A stretch of DNA of 64,000 nucleotides from Desulfoferula mesophila (GTDB taxonomy: Bacteria; Desulfobacterota; Desulfarculia; Desulfarculales; Desulfarculaceae), in assembly GCF_037076455.1 (NCBI RefSeq), contig NZ_AP028679.1:1-64000 (forward strand), given 5' to 3'. Of the stretch, positions 1-10,497 are shown piece by piece. The notes beneath the pieces were generated by a model, which saw nothing but the letters and a program-made list of their open reading frames with translations, had not been told where the DNA came from and searched no databases. Position numbers and translations under genes: made by a program. Positions within the stretch are counted from its first letter, which is position 1; the number at the start of each line of letters is the position of its first letter.

Positions 1-7
1 GGTTGTT

Positions 8-1336
8 TTGCCGGCTAACAATCCGTGGCCTGGTGTGGCCAGACACTTGCGCGCATCGGTCAGCTCACAGGAATATGAAACTTGGTTCGCTCCCTTGAAC
101 ATGCGTCTGGAGGAAAGCCGGGCGGTGTTCACCGTGCCCAACCGCTTTTTCGCCGAATGGATCGCCGAACGCTACAGCGCACTGCTGGGAGAGGCCCTGA
201 ACCTGGAAACCGGCCGATCGTTGGACGCAGCTTTCGAAGTTTCGCCCTATCAGGCCCAGGCCAAGTCCGCGGTTATCCAACCTTCTTCCCCCAAGGCCCC
301 CCCGGCGGGCATAAACCTCAACTCCACCTATACTTTTGACTCTTTCGTGGTGGGACCCTGCAACGAGTTGGCCCATGCCGCCTGCATGGCGGTGGCCGAT
401 GCGCCGGGCGGCCAATACAACCCTTTGATGATCTTCGGGGGCTCCGGCCTGGGCAAGACCCACTTGGTTAGCGCGGTGGCCAACCACCTGGTCAGCCGCG
501 AACCGGCCTACCAGGTTCACTACACCTCCTCGGAGGCCTATTCCAACGAGTTGATCCAGGCGGTTCGCTTCGACGGCATCCAGAGCTTCCGCGACAAATA
601 CCGCCGGGTGGACGGCCTGATAATCGAGGACATCCAGTTCCTTTCCGGCCGCGAGCGCACCCAGGAAGAGTTTTTCCACACTTTTGACGCCCTGTTTCAG
701 GCGGGGCGCCAGATCGTTTTGACCAGCGACAAGCTGCCCCGGGACATCCCCGGCCTGGCCAGCCGCCTGCGCACCCGTTTCGAGTGGGGGCTTTTGGCCG
801 ATTTGCAAACCCCGGACACCGAAACCAAGCTGGCCATTCTCCAGCGCAAGGCCTCGGACAAGGGAGTGGTTATCAACCGGCAGGTGGCCTCTTATCTGGC
901 CAACCAGCCGGAATCCTCCATCCGGGTCTTGGAAGGCTACCTCAACCGCCTGGTGGCGGTAAGCCGCCTGCGCGGGGCCGAAGTGAGCCTGGAGCTGGCC
1001 CGCCAGGTTCTGGGCCCCTTGGCCAGCGAAAACCTGGTGGGGGTGGAGGACGTGCTTCGGGTGGTGGCCACCCACTTTGGGGTGCGGCCGGCGGACATAA
1101 AAAGCTCGCGTAAAAGTAGGGACATCAGCCGTCCCCGCCAGGTGACCATGTATCTGGCCCGCCGCCTGACCAACGCGTCTTTCCCCGAGATCGGCCAGGC
1201 CCTGGGCGGCAAAGACCACTCCACGGTGGTCAAGGGAGTGCAGCGGGTGGAAAAGCTTATGGCCCAGGATCCGGAACTGGCCGACACCCTCCGGGTGGTG
1301 GAAAACGCGGTACGCCAGCTCAAACAAGGTGACTAG
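8..1336 (+). CDS. dnaA: Chromosomal replication initiator protein DnaA
   Basis: DnaA binds DnaA boxes at oriC, oligomerises with ATP and opens the duplex so the helicase can load. All four domains are visible: an N-terminal protein-interaction domain (residues 1-65, with WPGVARHL and YETWFAPL), a short linker, an AAA+ core with Walker A GSGLGKTH near residue 145 and Walker B IIEDIQF near 205, and a C-terminal helix-turn-helix with the box-binding signature DHSTVVKG near 403. Length 442 aa is normal. The visible start is a TTG seven bases into the window, so the true start could lie just outside; domain I looks nearly complete, so few residues can be missing. The last 100 bases of the gene also carry DnaA-box-like repeats. 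Confidence 0.97.
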   Translation: MPANNPWPGVARHLRASVSSQEYETWFAPLNMRLEESRAVFTVPNRFFAEWIAERYSALLGEALNLETGRSLDAAFEVSPYQAQAKSAVIQPSSPKAPPAGINLNSTYTFDSFVVGPCNELAHAACMAVADAPGGQYNPLMIFGGSGLGKTHLVSAVANHLVSREPAYQVHYTSSEAYSNELIQAVRFDGIQSFRDKYRRVDGLIIEDIQFLSGRERTQEEFFHTFDALFQAGRQIVLTSDKLPRDIPGLASRLRTRFEWGLLADLQTPDTETKLAILQRKASDKGVVINRQVASYLANQPESSIRVLEGYLNRLVAVSRLRGAEVSLELARQVLGPLASENLVGVEDVLRVVATHFGVRPADIKSSRKSRDISRPRQVTMYLARRLTNASFPEIGQALGGKDHSTVVKGVQRVEKLMAQDPELADTLRVVENAVRQLKQGD

Positions 1337-1450
1337 GCGGTGGAAAACCCTCGGGACAAGCGAGTCCGCGGTGGAAAAGCTAAGGCTTGGTTGATACAAC
1401 GGTGGAAAAATTTTTCTTGTGCTTACAGACAATTAAATAGGTTTTCCACC
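1246..1450. promoter_or_regulatory. Cluster of six DnaA-box-like 9-mers
   Basis: The 9-mer GGTGGAAAA (complement TTTTCCACC, close to the DnaA box TTATCCACA) occurs at 1246, 1297, 1339, 1370 and 1401 in one orientation and inverted at 1442-1450. Start-to-start steps are 51, 42, 31, 31 and 41 bases, close to 5, 4, 3, 3 and 4 helical turns, so the sites would lie on one face of the DNA. The first two are inside the dnaA coding sequence. Binding by DnaA is inferred from similarity and position. Confidence 0.7.
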
Positions 1451-2100
1451 TTTGAGCTACCCTCTTTTATTATTACTAAATAATAAAGAACTAATAATAA
1501 TTAGGTTTAGCGGCCCAAGCGGGTGAAAACAAAACATCGTTTGAATAAAAAGTCCAAGGCGGGTAAGTAAAAAGTCCCCTCTCGCCGGGGCGATGCTTGG
1601 TGGTCGATTACAATCATCGGATTCAGCCGATGCCTTCAAGAATACGGGGTGGTAAAACTGACCCCAGCGGATGAGGCGAATTTTTATCCCCTATCGACTA
1701 GATTAATGGTGCCGAAAACGTCTCTGCGGGGAAAATAGACCATGGTAGGGGTGATTCAGGGGGAAATCCCTGGATTCCGCCGTGATCCGGTTAAACCAGC
1801 CGCCAGGTTGTCCTGGTGTGGCAATATTGTGAATTTACGCAAAAACTTTTGACGGCATTTATCGTTAACATTCTAAAAACATGTAATTAATTTATAAATA
1901 CTTTTAGTTCACAATATATTTAAATGGCTTGTGGTAAGTAGTGTTTGTTTGCCCGGACACGTTGCGCTACTCAGCATTCCGTTCCTTGGGGGCTTTCGCC
2001 TGATTGGGTTTTGGAAGCGAAAGTCTTTAACTTGCCCTGCCCCCGGAGTTTGGGTTAAGGTGAACCAGAATCCGTATCTCTTGCAATTCAAAGGTGAAAG
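1337..2100. other. Replication origin (oriC), dnaA-dnaN intergenic region
   Basis: This 764-base gap lies between dnaA and dnaN, the commonest bacterial oriC position. It starts with DnaA-box-like repeats, is followed by an A/T-rich stretch (about 1461-1505) and contains a second A/T-rich stretch (about 1825-1925) in an otherwise G/C-rich chromosome. Two AAAAAGTCC direct repeats lie at about 1547 and 1572. A box-like TTATCCCCT is near 1685. The dnaN promoter should also be here; none is clear-cut. The dnaN ribosome site AAAGGTGA is at 2090-2097. No open reading frame here looks coding. Confidence 0.8.
1461..1505. other. Putative DNA unwinding element of oriC
   Basis: This is a nearly pure A/T run made of TAT/TAC/TAA/ATA triplets directly after the inverted DnaA-box-like site at 1442-1450. 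Runs such as CTAATAATAATTAG fit the DnaA-trio pattern that DnaA uses to load on single-stranded DNA next to a box. The assignment rests on composition and position only. Confidence 0.6.
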
Positions 2101-3216
2101 ATGGAGCTAACTGTTCGCAAGGAAGACTTGGTCAAAGGTTTGGGCAAATCGCAGTCCGTGGTCGAGCGCCGCACTTCCATGCCCATCCTGTCCAACGTGC
2201 TCTTGGAGGCGCAGGACGAGAGTCTTACCGTGGCCGCCACCGACTTGGAAACCAGTTTCCAGGGGCTTTGCGCGGCCAAGGTGAGCAAACCGGGCAAGGT
2301 TACGGTTCCCGCGCGCAAACTCTATGAGATCGTCAAAGAGCTCCCCGCCGAAGAGATATATCTCAAGGAAAAAGATAACAATTATCTGCATATCACCGCC
2401 GGACGCGCCAGTTTCAACCTGGTGGGCCTGTCGGCCGAGGATTTTCCCAACCTGCCCGACGTGGATGGAATCCCCGAGTTGAGCGTGGCGGGGGAGATGC
2501 TGGCCGAGATGGTGGAAAAGACCATCTTCTCCATCTCCCAGGAGGACACCCGCTTCAACCTAGCCGGCCTGTACGTGCAAAAGCGCAACCGCGATGGCGC
2601 GGATTATCTGCGCTTCGTATCCACCGACGGCCACCGCCTGTCCCTGGTGGACCGCTCTCTGGAGGGTCTGGAGGGCTTCGAGCTGGACGGCGGGGTGATC
2701 ATCCCGCGCAAGGGCGTGGCCGAGATGCGCAAGATGGCCGAGGACGCCGAGACCATTTCCCTGGGCCTGAACCAAAGCTACGCCTCTTTGGCCCTGAACG
2801 GCTCCCGTCTGGTTTTGCGCATGCAGGAAGGCTCCTTCCCGGACTACGAGGTCGTCATCCCCAAGGTGAGCAAAAAGAACGTGGTGGTGAACCGCCAAGC
2901 CTTTTCCGAGGTGCTCCGGCGGGTGGCCATCCTGGCCACCGACCGTTTCCAGGGGGTGAAGCTGGACTTCAAGGAAGGCCTGTTGGAGGTGGTGAGCCAG
3001 AACCCGGATCTGGGCGAGGCGCGCGAGGCCCTGGAGGTGGATTACGACGGCGACGCCCTGAGCGTGGGTTTCAACGCCCGTTACTTCCTGGACCTGTGCG
3101 GGGCCATGAAGAGCGAGGAGATAACCCTGGGCTTCGTGGACGAGCAGCACCCCTGCCTGATCAAGGGCGAGGCGGACGAGGGCTTCCTGAGCGTGATCAT
3201 GCCCATGCGCCTGTAG
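2101..3216 (+). CDS. dnaN: DNA polymerase III subunit beta (sliding clamp)
   Basis: The beta clamp is a ring-shaped dimer that tethers DNA polymerase III to the template. The 371-aa protein has the normal length and three repeated clamp domains. Family features include MELTVRKEDL at the start, RRTSMPILSNVLLEA near residue 22, the VSTDGHRLS motif near 175, and the C-terminal MPMRL that forms part of the peptide-binding pocket. The ATG at 2101 is preceded by AAAGGTGA. It follows oriC and is closed by a strong terminator, so it is not co-transcribed with recF, which is missing here although often next to dnaN. Confidence 0.98.
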   Translation: MELTVRKEDLVKGLGKSQSVVERRTSMPILSNVLLEAQDESLTVAATDLETSFQGLCAAKVSKPGKVTVPARKLYEIVKELPAEEIYLKEKDNNYLHITAGRASFNLVGLSAEDFPNLPDVDGIPELSVAGEMLAEMVEKTIFSISQEDTRFNLAGLYVQKRNRDGADYLRFVSTDGHRLSLVDRSLEGLEGFELDGGVIIPRKGVAEMRKMAEDAETISLGLNQSYASLALNGSRLVLRMQEGSFPDYEVVIPKVSKKNVVVNRQAFSEVLRRVAILATDRFQGVKLDFKEGLLEVVSQNPDLGEAREALEVDYDGDALSVGFNARYFLDLCGAMKSEEITLGFVDEQHPCLIKGEADEGFLSVIMPMRL

Positions 3217-3241
3217 GGGAGCCCGAAAAAAGATCATCGCG

Positions 3242-3270
3242 CGGAGCCCCGAACGGGGCTCCGTTTTTTT
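3242..3270 (+). terminator. Rho-independent terminator of dnaN
   Basis: GGAGCCCC (3243-3250) pairs with GGGGCTCC (3255-3262) around a GAAC loop and is followed by a run of seven T. Confidence 0.93.
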
Positions 3271-3326
3271 GGTTGGGTGGCCAAAAAATTTAAAATATTA
3301 AAGACGTTGCTCCATGCCTGCCAGGG

Positions 3327-3587
3327 TTGCTTTTCCTGTCCCTGCTGATATTGGCGACGGCCTGGGTCTACTCCCACTCCGTTATTTTCCTGCGGATCGT
3401 GTTGATTTGGTGTCTCGTGGGCCTGTTGGCCAATCGATGGATGCTGTCTCCCGCCCAGGAAATCCATAAGCCAGCGTGGCCCCTGTGGTTTTGGTTATTG
3501 AATGATTGCCGGGCCTGGCCGGTGAGGGTGGTCTGCGGTCTGATGTTACGCATGAGAACGGCCGAAAGCGTCGAGACGAATAGCTAA
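3327..3587 (+). CDS. Possible small membrane protein
   Basis: An 86-residue frame starting at TTG follows the dnaN terminator. The first 40 residues are strongly hydrophobic (MLFLSLLILATAWV, then FLRIVLIWCLVGLLA) and could form two membrane spans; the rest is Trp-rich and ends basic. I recognise no family. No clear ribosome site precedes the TTG, and codon use is less GC-biased than in neighbouring genes, so this could be a decayed or spurious frame. The rest of 3271-3760 shows nothing else convincing. Confidence 0.35.
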   Translation: MLFLSLLILATAWVYSHSVIFLRIVLIWCLVGLLANRWMLSPAQEIHKPAWPLWFWLLNDCRAWPVRVVCGLMLRMRTAESVETNS

Positions 3588-3760
3588 GCCGTGAGATTCG
3601 CCGCTGAACCGGCGATACGGCATCCATTTGCTTGGCCGATGGGAAATATTCGCCGAGGCATACCTTGGCTTGACCTAGCGGGTGGCTTTGGTTGATACTG
3701 TATACCGAGTCCGGCACCCGCGCGGCGCTGGACATATTTTTACAACTTAAGGATGCCTCC

Positions 3761-4321
3761 GTGCCCGGTGAACACGTATGCCCTTGGTGGGTGATTCGCA
3801 CCTTTGACAACCCCCTGCGCCGAGTGTTTCACCAGCCGGAAAAGATGCTTGGGCCCTATGTGGGCGAAGGCGGCCGCGCGGCGGATATCGGTTGCGGCAT
3901 AGGCTTTTTCACCCTGGGGCTGGCCCGTCTGGTGGGTGATTCGGGCCGGGTTTACGCCCTGGATTTGCAGCGGAAGATGCTGGACGGGGTGGAGCGGCGG
4001 GCCGCCAAGGCCGGTTTGTCCGGGCGCATCGAGACCCGCCAGGTGGCGGCGGACGACCTGAGGTCGCAAGATATGGCCGGAAGCCTGGATTTGGCGCTGG
4101 CTTTTTGGATGTTGCACGAAGTGCCGGACCAGGGCCGCTTTTTGCGGCAAACAAGAGAGCTGTTGAAACCAAACGGACGATGTTTTCTGGTTGAACCTCG
4201 GATGCACGTGACGCAAGGAAATTTTGAACAATCACTACTACTCGCGAGCGAGTTTGGTCTTAAAATAGAACAACGTCCCCGGGTCAGCCTGTCGCGGGCG
4301 GCGGTGTTGACCCTGCGGTGA
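3761..4321 (+). CDS. Class I SAM-dependent methyltransferase
   Basis: This is a small methyltransferase of unknown substrate. The SAM-binding motif I reads ADIGCGIGFFTLGLA, followed by the acidic residue in YALDLQ and a motif IV-like LDLALAFWMLHEV, typical of the ubiE/methyltransferase-11 fold. The frame is open from a TTG at 3692, but I prefer GTG 3761 (186 aa) because AAGGA at 3748-3752 sits eight bases before it and the protein then begins at the conserved HVCPWW segment. The C-terminus is shorter than in many relatives. The stop codon overlaps the possible first start of the next gene, so the two may be one transcript. Confidence 0.8.
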   Translation: MPGEHVCPWWVIRTFDNPLRRVFHQPEKMLGPYVGEGGRAADIGCGIGFFTLGLARLVGDSGRVYALDLQRKMLDGVERRAAKAGLSGRIETRQVAADDLRSQDMAGSLDLALAFWMLHEVPDQGRFLRQTRELLKPNGRCFLVEPRMHVTQGNFEQSLLLASEFGLKIEQRPRVSLSRAAVLTLR

Positions 4322-4344
4322 ACGATTTTCCAGTGGGGGGAACC

Positions 4345-4578
4345 ATGGACAATCAATGCAAGTTGTGCGGGCATCGCATAAGCGCCGACAACGCCTTGCG
4401 CACCGGAGCTGTGAGCTGGAGGGACTACGACACCAGGTTTGCCCTGGACCCCACGCTTTGCTGGTGCCGTAATCAAGGGAAATGGATAAAAAACGGGGAT
4501 TCCTGCCCCTCCTGGGTTTCTTACCACAAGCGGAAAAAGGCCAATGAAAGCCATGAGCCCTCCGCTAGCTTTTCCTAG
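4345..4578 (+). CDS. Small cysteine-containing protein, unknown
   Basis: A 77-residue protein begins MDNQCKLCGHRI. It has a CxxC pair near the N-terminus and a CWC and a further Cys toward the C-terminus, suggesting a small metal-binding or zinc-ribbon-like fold. The frame is open from GTG 4318, which overlaps the methyltransferase stop; ATG 4345 is preferred because a run of six G lies just upstream. It probably shares a transcript with the methyltransferase. I recognise no named family. Confidence 0.55.
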   Translation: MDNQCKLCGHRISADNALRTGAVSWRDYDTRFALDPTLCWCRNQGKWIKNGDSCPSWVSYHKRKKANESHEPSASFS

Positions 4579-4650
4579 TACCCGTCTTCCATAACAACCA
4601 AATCTAGTCCAAGACGCCAAACGGCCGGTGGCCGCGCCAGGGGTTACGGT

Positions 4651-4695
4651 AAAAATTAAGCCGGGCCGCCCCTCTCTGGAGTTCAGCGGCCCGGC
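4651..4695 (-). terminator. Terminator of the GAF-domain gene
   Basis: A 10-bp G/C stem, GCCGGGCCGC (660-669 of this kilobase block) with GCGGCCCGGC (686-695), is followed on the minus strand by TTAATTTTTACC. Confidence 0.85.
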
Positions 4696-4725
4696 CGACC
4701 AGACGCCAGAGGCGTCCAGATTGCC

Positions 4726-5319
4726 CTATTCGTGCAAGGTTCGTTTGGCCCGGCGAATAGGGGGGCGCAGGTCCTTCAAGGCTTCGATGGAGGTCTTGTA
4801 GGCCCCGGACACCCGGATGTTGTCCAACACCAGGGCCAGCATCAAGGCCACCGACTGCATGAAGGTGATGTCCTCCATGGTGAACTCCCAGGGCTCGGCG
4901 GTGTAGATCCTGAGGACGCCCAAGGGCTTTTGGCGCAGCACCAGGGGAACGCTGAGGATGGATTCTATGCCCTCGTTCAGCGCCTCGGCGGGATATTGCA
5001 GGCGCGGATCGTCGCGCACGTTGAAGATGGCCACCGGGCCGTCTTCCAGAGAGGCGGTGATGGAGCGGGACGCGCTGATGGGCCCCTTGTTGAGGTAGGA
5101 CTCGCTCAACCCCTGGGAAGCGGCGATCTCCAACTTCTTGCTGCGCCGGTTCAGCAGCATGAGCGCGGCGCCCTTGAGCTTCAGCTGATTGGTCAGATAG
5201 GTAACCACCGCCCTGGCGGTCAGGTTAAGTTTGCCCGCATTGGACAGGATGTCGCATATCTCGGCCAGGGTCTCGTAATTGAAGTGGGCGGGATGAGAAT
5301 AACGCACCTTTTTTTGCAT
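4726..5319 (-). CDS. GAF domain protein
   Basis: The 197-aa protein is essentially one GAF domain (about residues 15-170), a fold that binds small ligands or acts in signalling. Visible features are the LTARAVVTYLTNQLK helix, the LMLLNRRSKKLEIAASQGLS strand pair, and IESILSVPLVLRQKPLGVLRIYT, a classic GAF core. There is no output domain, so it would act with a partner or as a sensor on its own. It is a single-gene unit with its own terminator. The upstream sequence on the minus strand carries a purine-rich GGAGGAATGCC before the ATG, a good ribosome site. Confidence 0.85.
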   Translation of the reverse strand: MQKKVRYSHPAHFNYETLAEICDILSNAGKLNLTARAVVTYLTNQLKLKGAALMLLNRRSKKLEIAASQGLSESYLNKGPISASRSITASLEDGPVAIFNVRDDPRLQYPAEALNEGIESILSVPLVLRQKPLGVLRIYTAEPWEFTMEDITFMQSVALMLALVLDNIRVSGAYKTSIEALKDLRPPIRRAKRTLHE

Positions 5320-5700
5320 GGCATTCCTCCTTGCGGGGCGAGGACGCTACCGGAGCGGAGGTTGGTTCGCCGAGGTGATATGGGCAGGATTGGGATTTAG
5401 CGGGCGCGGTTAGAGGCTGCGAGGAGCGCAGGAACGGGAGATCGGTTTCCGCCTGGAATTGGAACTCCAGGTGCTTCCCCACCGGGTTTTGGCTCCATGA
5501 CTAAATTATCCGAGCCGCCGGGCCGTCCGGTCAAGTCAATTGCAAGTGAACCTTGGGCGGCGGGCGAGCGCCGGGGGATGGAGGAACCAGTTGAAAAATA
5601 GGCGCGAAGGCGCCGATAAGGTCTTGGGACCACCGGAGATTGCGGTTAAAATGCCGCGATCTAATGTTCTGGTCACCAGCGGATAAAAAGGGCTGTCACC
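5320..5700. other. Intergenic region between divergent genes
   Basis: About 380 bases separate the start of the GAF gene (minus) from the start of the glycosyltransferase (plus). It must hold both promoters, but I see no strong promoter match, hairpin, repeat or coding frame. Confidence 0.6.
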
Positions 5701-6888
5701 ATGATCCGTCGCCTAAAAAAGTGGCTGCGAAGCTCCATATACGTAGCGATAAGGCTCTTGGTGCTCCCCCGGGCGCGCATTAGCGAAAAGTCCCTTTTGC
5801 TGGTCCGGGTGGATTTTATCGGCGACTATGTCCTGTTCCGCAATTTCATAAAGGCGCTGAGATGCGATCCACGCTACAGGGGCTACCACTTCACCTTTTT
5901 AGGTAACGCCTCTTATAAGGATTTGTTTGAAAATCTGGACGCCAAGTTTTTTGATCACGCCCTTTGGCTGGACCCGGCGCGCTTCAACCAAGACTTTGTA
6001 TATCGCTTCAAAACGCTGTGGATGATTACCCGCCGGGGATTCGAGGTGGTGATCAGCCCGGTCTACAGCCGTAATTTCTGGGTGGTGGACCATATCGTTC
6101 ATCTGGTCAGGGCCAGGGAAAAGATAGGCAGCGCGGGCGACCTGACCAACATCAACAAGCGGCGCAAAAAAATAAGCGACGCTTATTACACCAGATTGGT
6201 GCCCGCCACCCAGGGAGTTATCTTCGAGTTTCAGAGGAACCGGGAATTTTTCCAAGGCCTGTTGGGTAAGGCCATGGCCGTTGACCGCCCCAGGATAGAC
6301 CTTGCGCCATCCAAGGCGGGCTTTGATCTGTTCGAGAAATATGCGCTGCTTTTCATAGGCGGAAGCTCGCCGGCCAAAAAATCGAGGCTCGCGAATTATA
6401 TCCGGATAGGGAGATATCTGGCCGAGGTCCACGGTCTGGATGTCGTTTTCTGCGGCGGCCCGGACGACATGGCGGACCTGGTGGCGGCCCCGATCGACCA
6501 GGAGGCGCGCTTCATCAACTTGGTGGGTCTTACCACCCTGTGGGAGTTGGCCTCGGTAATGGTCAAGGCCCACCTGTTGCTCTCCAACGACACCATGGCT
6601 CCCCACCTGGCCGCGGCGCTCGGTCTGGACAAAATATTCGTGGTTGACCGAGGCGACCTCTACGGGCGCTGCCTGCCCTACCCCCCGGAGATCAGCCGGC
6701 GGGTGCGCCTGATATGCCACCCGGAGATTACCCGCGACCCCCAGGCCTTTCGGGCGAGGGCCAATTCCTACGGCTACGTCAACCGCCTGGATATCAACCT
6801 CATTAGCCCGGAAATGGTGATAGAGCGGATAGACGAGGCGCTGCGGGAGCGGGAAAGCACCGCCGCCCGGGAATGCCGCGTGGCTTGA
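5701..6888 (+). CDS. Glycosyltransferase family 9 (heptosyltransferase-like)
   Basis: Family 9 enzymes transfer heptose or related sugars from ADP-sugars to lipopolysaccharide core. The 395-aa protein has the two Rossmann-like halves of the GT-B fold: an N-terminal LLVRVDFIGDYVLFRNFIKAL segment where many relatives have RxxxxGDV, and a C-terminal donor half with FIGGSSPAKK, VVFCGGPDD and the conserved LLLSNDTMAPHLAAALG. The 5' part uses a less GC-rich vocabulary than its neighbours, which may indicate a laterally acquired surface-polysaccharide gene. It stands alone, with no other LPS genes near. The exact acceptor cannot be predicted. Confidence 0.85.
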   Translation: MIRRLKKWLRSSIYVAIRLLVLPRARISEKSLLLVRVDFIGDYVLFRNFIKALRCDPRYRGYHFTFLGNASYKDLFENLDAKFFDHALWLDPARFNQDFVYRFKTLWMITRRGFEVVISPVYSRNFWVVDHIVHLVRAREKIGSAGDLTNINKRRKKISDAYYTRLVPATQGVIFEFQRNREFFQGLLGKAMAVDRPRIDLAPSKAGFDLFEKYALLFIGGSSPAKKSRLANYIRIGRYLAEVHGLDVVFCGGPDDMADLVAAPIDQEARFINLVGLTTLWELASVMVKAHLLLSNDTMAPHLAAALGLDKIFVVDRGDLYGRCLPYPPEISRRVRLICHPEITRDPQAFRARANSYGYVNRLDINLISPEMVIERIDEALRERESTAARECRVA

Positions 6889-6933
6889 TCGTCCGCTGAT
6901 GGCCGGAGGTTCACTCCCCTGCCTTGGCCGATG

Positions 6934-6966
6934 CCGCCGGGAGAATCTCCGGCGGGTTTTTTATTT
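6934..6966 (+). terminator. Terminator of the glycosyltransferase gene
   Basis: An inverted repeat CCGCCGGGAGA/TCTCCGGCGG at 6934-6955 is followed by GTTTTTTATTT. It overlaps the stop codon of the convergent gene. Confidence 0.9.
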
Positions 6967-7605
6967 GGGGCAAGGCGCCAGGGTCAGCAGTTCATCCCAT
7001 TCCAGTTCGGCCGTGTCAAAGGGAGGCAGCTCCATCTTTTCCGGATGCTGATGTTGCTTTTGGTCCAGGGCCATGTTGAGCCAAATCTTGTTGAGATAGC
7101 TGGCCAGCAGGAGCTGCTGATATTTGGAGCCGTAATCGTTTATCCGCTGCGGGGGGGAGTTGGGGCACTCGATGGTCACGTAGATGGGCTTGGGGCGGGG
7201 AAGTTTATCCAGGAAAAATTCCAGGGCATAGCGGGAGGAACCGTCCGGGGTCAAGGTGGCGCTCAGGGTGAAGGGCTCGTGCTGGAAGGCCTCCGGGTCC
7301 ACCACATGCCTGCATTCCGCGTGGCGCTTTTTGGGAGAGCACTTGAAGCCGGTGATGACCACCCAGTTGTCCTGGCTGATCACCTGGCCGCCATCGCGCG
7401 GGAAGATCATATCGACGTGAAACTTGCCGTCGGTGCGGCAGGAGAGCACGTCGTCATTGACCTTGGGCGCGTTGGCCGGCACCCGGGGGCGCAGAAAAAT
7501 GGTGCCGTCCAGCTGCACCCGGAGGCACTTCTCGCCCGCCGGGGCCGGCACGGTTAGGGAAAGGAGCAGGGCCACGAGTATGAGCAGCAAGGCTGATTTT
7601 TTCAT
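6961..7605 (-). CDS. Secreted protein of unknown function
   Basis: The predicted protein is 214 aa if it starts at MKKSALLLILVALLL, a textbook signal peptide with a likely cleavage after VPAPAG. The ATG at 7605 is preceded by GGGAG, which favours it over a start 20 codons upstream. The mature protein is hydrophilic, has about six cysteines that may form disulfides and ends in a Glu-rich region. I recognise no family. It is probably periplasmic. It is convergent with the glycosyltransferase gene, so the two are not an operon. Confidence 0.75.
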   Translation of the reverse strand: MKKSALLLILVALLLSLTVPAPAGEKCLRVQLDGTIFLRPRVPANAPKVNDDVLSCRTDGKFHVDMIFPRDGGQVISQDNWVVITGFKCSPKKRHAECRHVVDPEAFQHEPFTLSATLTPDGSSRYALEFFLDKLPRPKPIYVTIECPNSPPQRINDYGSKYQQLLLASYLNKIWLNMALDQKQHQHPEKMELPPFDTAELEWDELLTLAPCPK

Positions 7606-7821
7606 GTTGAATCTCCCAAACGTTCCGGCGGCGCGGCCGAAACCGGGCCGGGCTTTGGTTTGCATGGCCCACGCGCGCGGCGCCCAGGGGCATGAGTAAA
7701 ATGTAGCATAACCGCGGGGGATGGGGGTAAGCGCGTGCGTCTGGCGGGTGTTTTCACGGGCGCAGGCAAGGGCTCATGGCAGCGGCCTCTGGCGGAACTG
7801 TCCATGTCGCACCCCGCCAAT

Positions 7822-7852
7822 GAAAAGCCCCGCGCCGGGAGCGACGCGGGGC
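7822..7852 (-). terminator. Terminator of gyrB
   Basis: GCCCCGCG (7827-7834) pairs with CGCGGGGC (7845-7852). On the minus strand the stem is followed by TTTTC. It lies 28 bases beyond the gyrB stop. Confidence 0.8.
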
Positions 7853-7880
7853 CTTGGCGTGTTTTGATTCGGCGGCGGGG

Positions 7881-10286
<2,406 letters not shown>

Positions 10287-10305
10287 TTAAAGTTTCAACT
10301 GAGTA

Positions 10306-10333
10306 ATTATGCCCTAAACTACGAAATTTGCAA
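10306..10333 (-). promoter_or_regulatory. Putative sigma-70 promoter of gyrB
   Basis: On the minus strand TTGCAA (10333-10328) and CATAAT (10311-10306) are separated by 16 bases, about 35 bases upstream of the gyrB start, in an A/T-rich patch. Confidence 0.6.
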
Positions 10334-10390
10334 GATATTTTTGAGAGTTACCCGGGAAATTCGACGATTGCAACCGCTGGTAATCACGGG

Positions 10391-10427
10391 GCAAAGACGC
10401 CCCGGCCGCCAGGGCGGCGGCCGGGGC
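10391..10427 (-). terminator. Terminator of the alpha/beta hydrolase gene
   Basis: A 12-bp G/C stem (10399-10410 with 10416-10427) separated by five bases is followed on the minus strand by GTCTTTG. The T-run is weak, so it may partly rely on the very stable stem. Confidence 0.55.
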
Positions 10428-10497
10428 GGTTAGAGCAATTACTTTAGCGGGGCTCAGTGCACCTGGGAGCCCTCGGGCGGCCCCGCCGCTGGGCGCT

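Noticed and set aside
65-1432. Long open frame on the opposite strand of dnaA, and similar long antisense frames over gyrB, gyrA, mrdA, atpA, atpD and glmS
   Set aside because: They mirror real genes in GC-rich DNA, have Gly/His/Ala/Val-heavy composition, and show no domains or ribosome sites.
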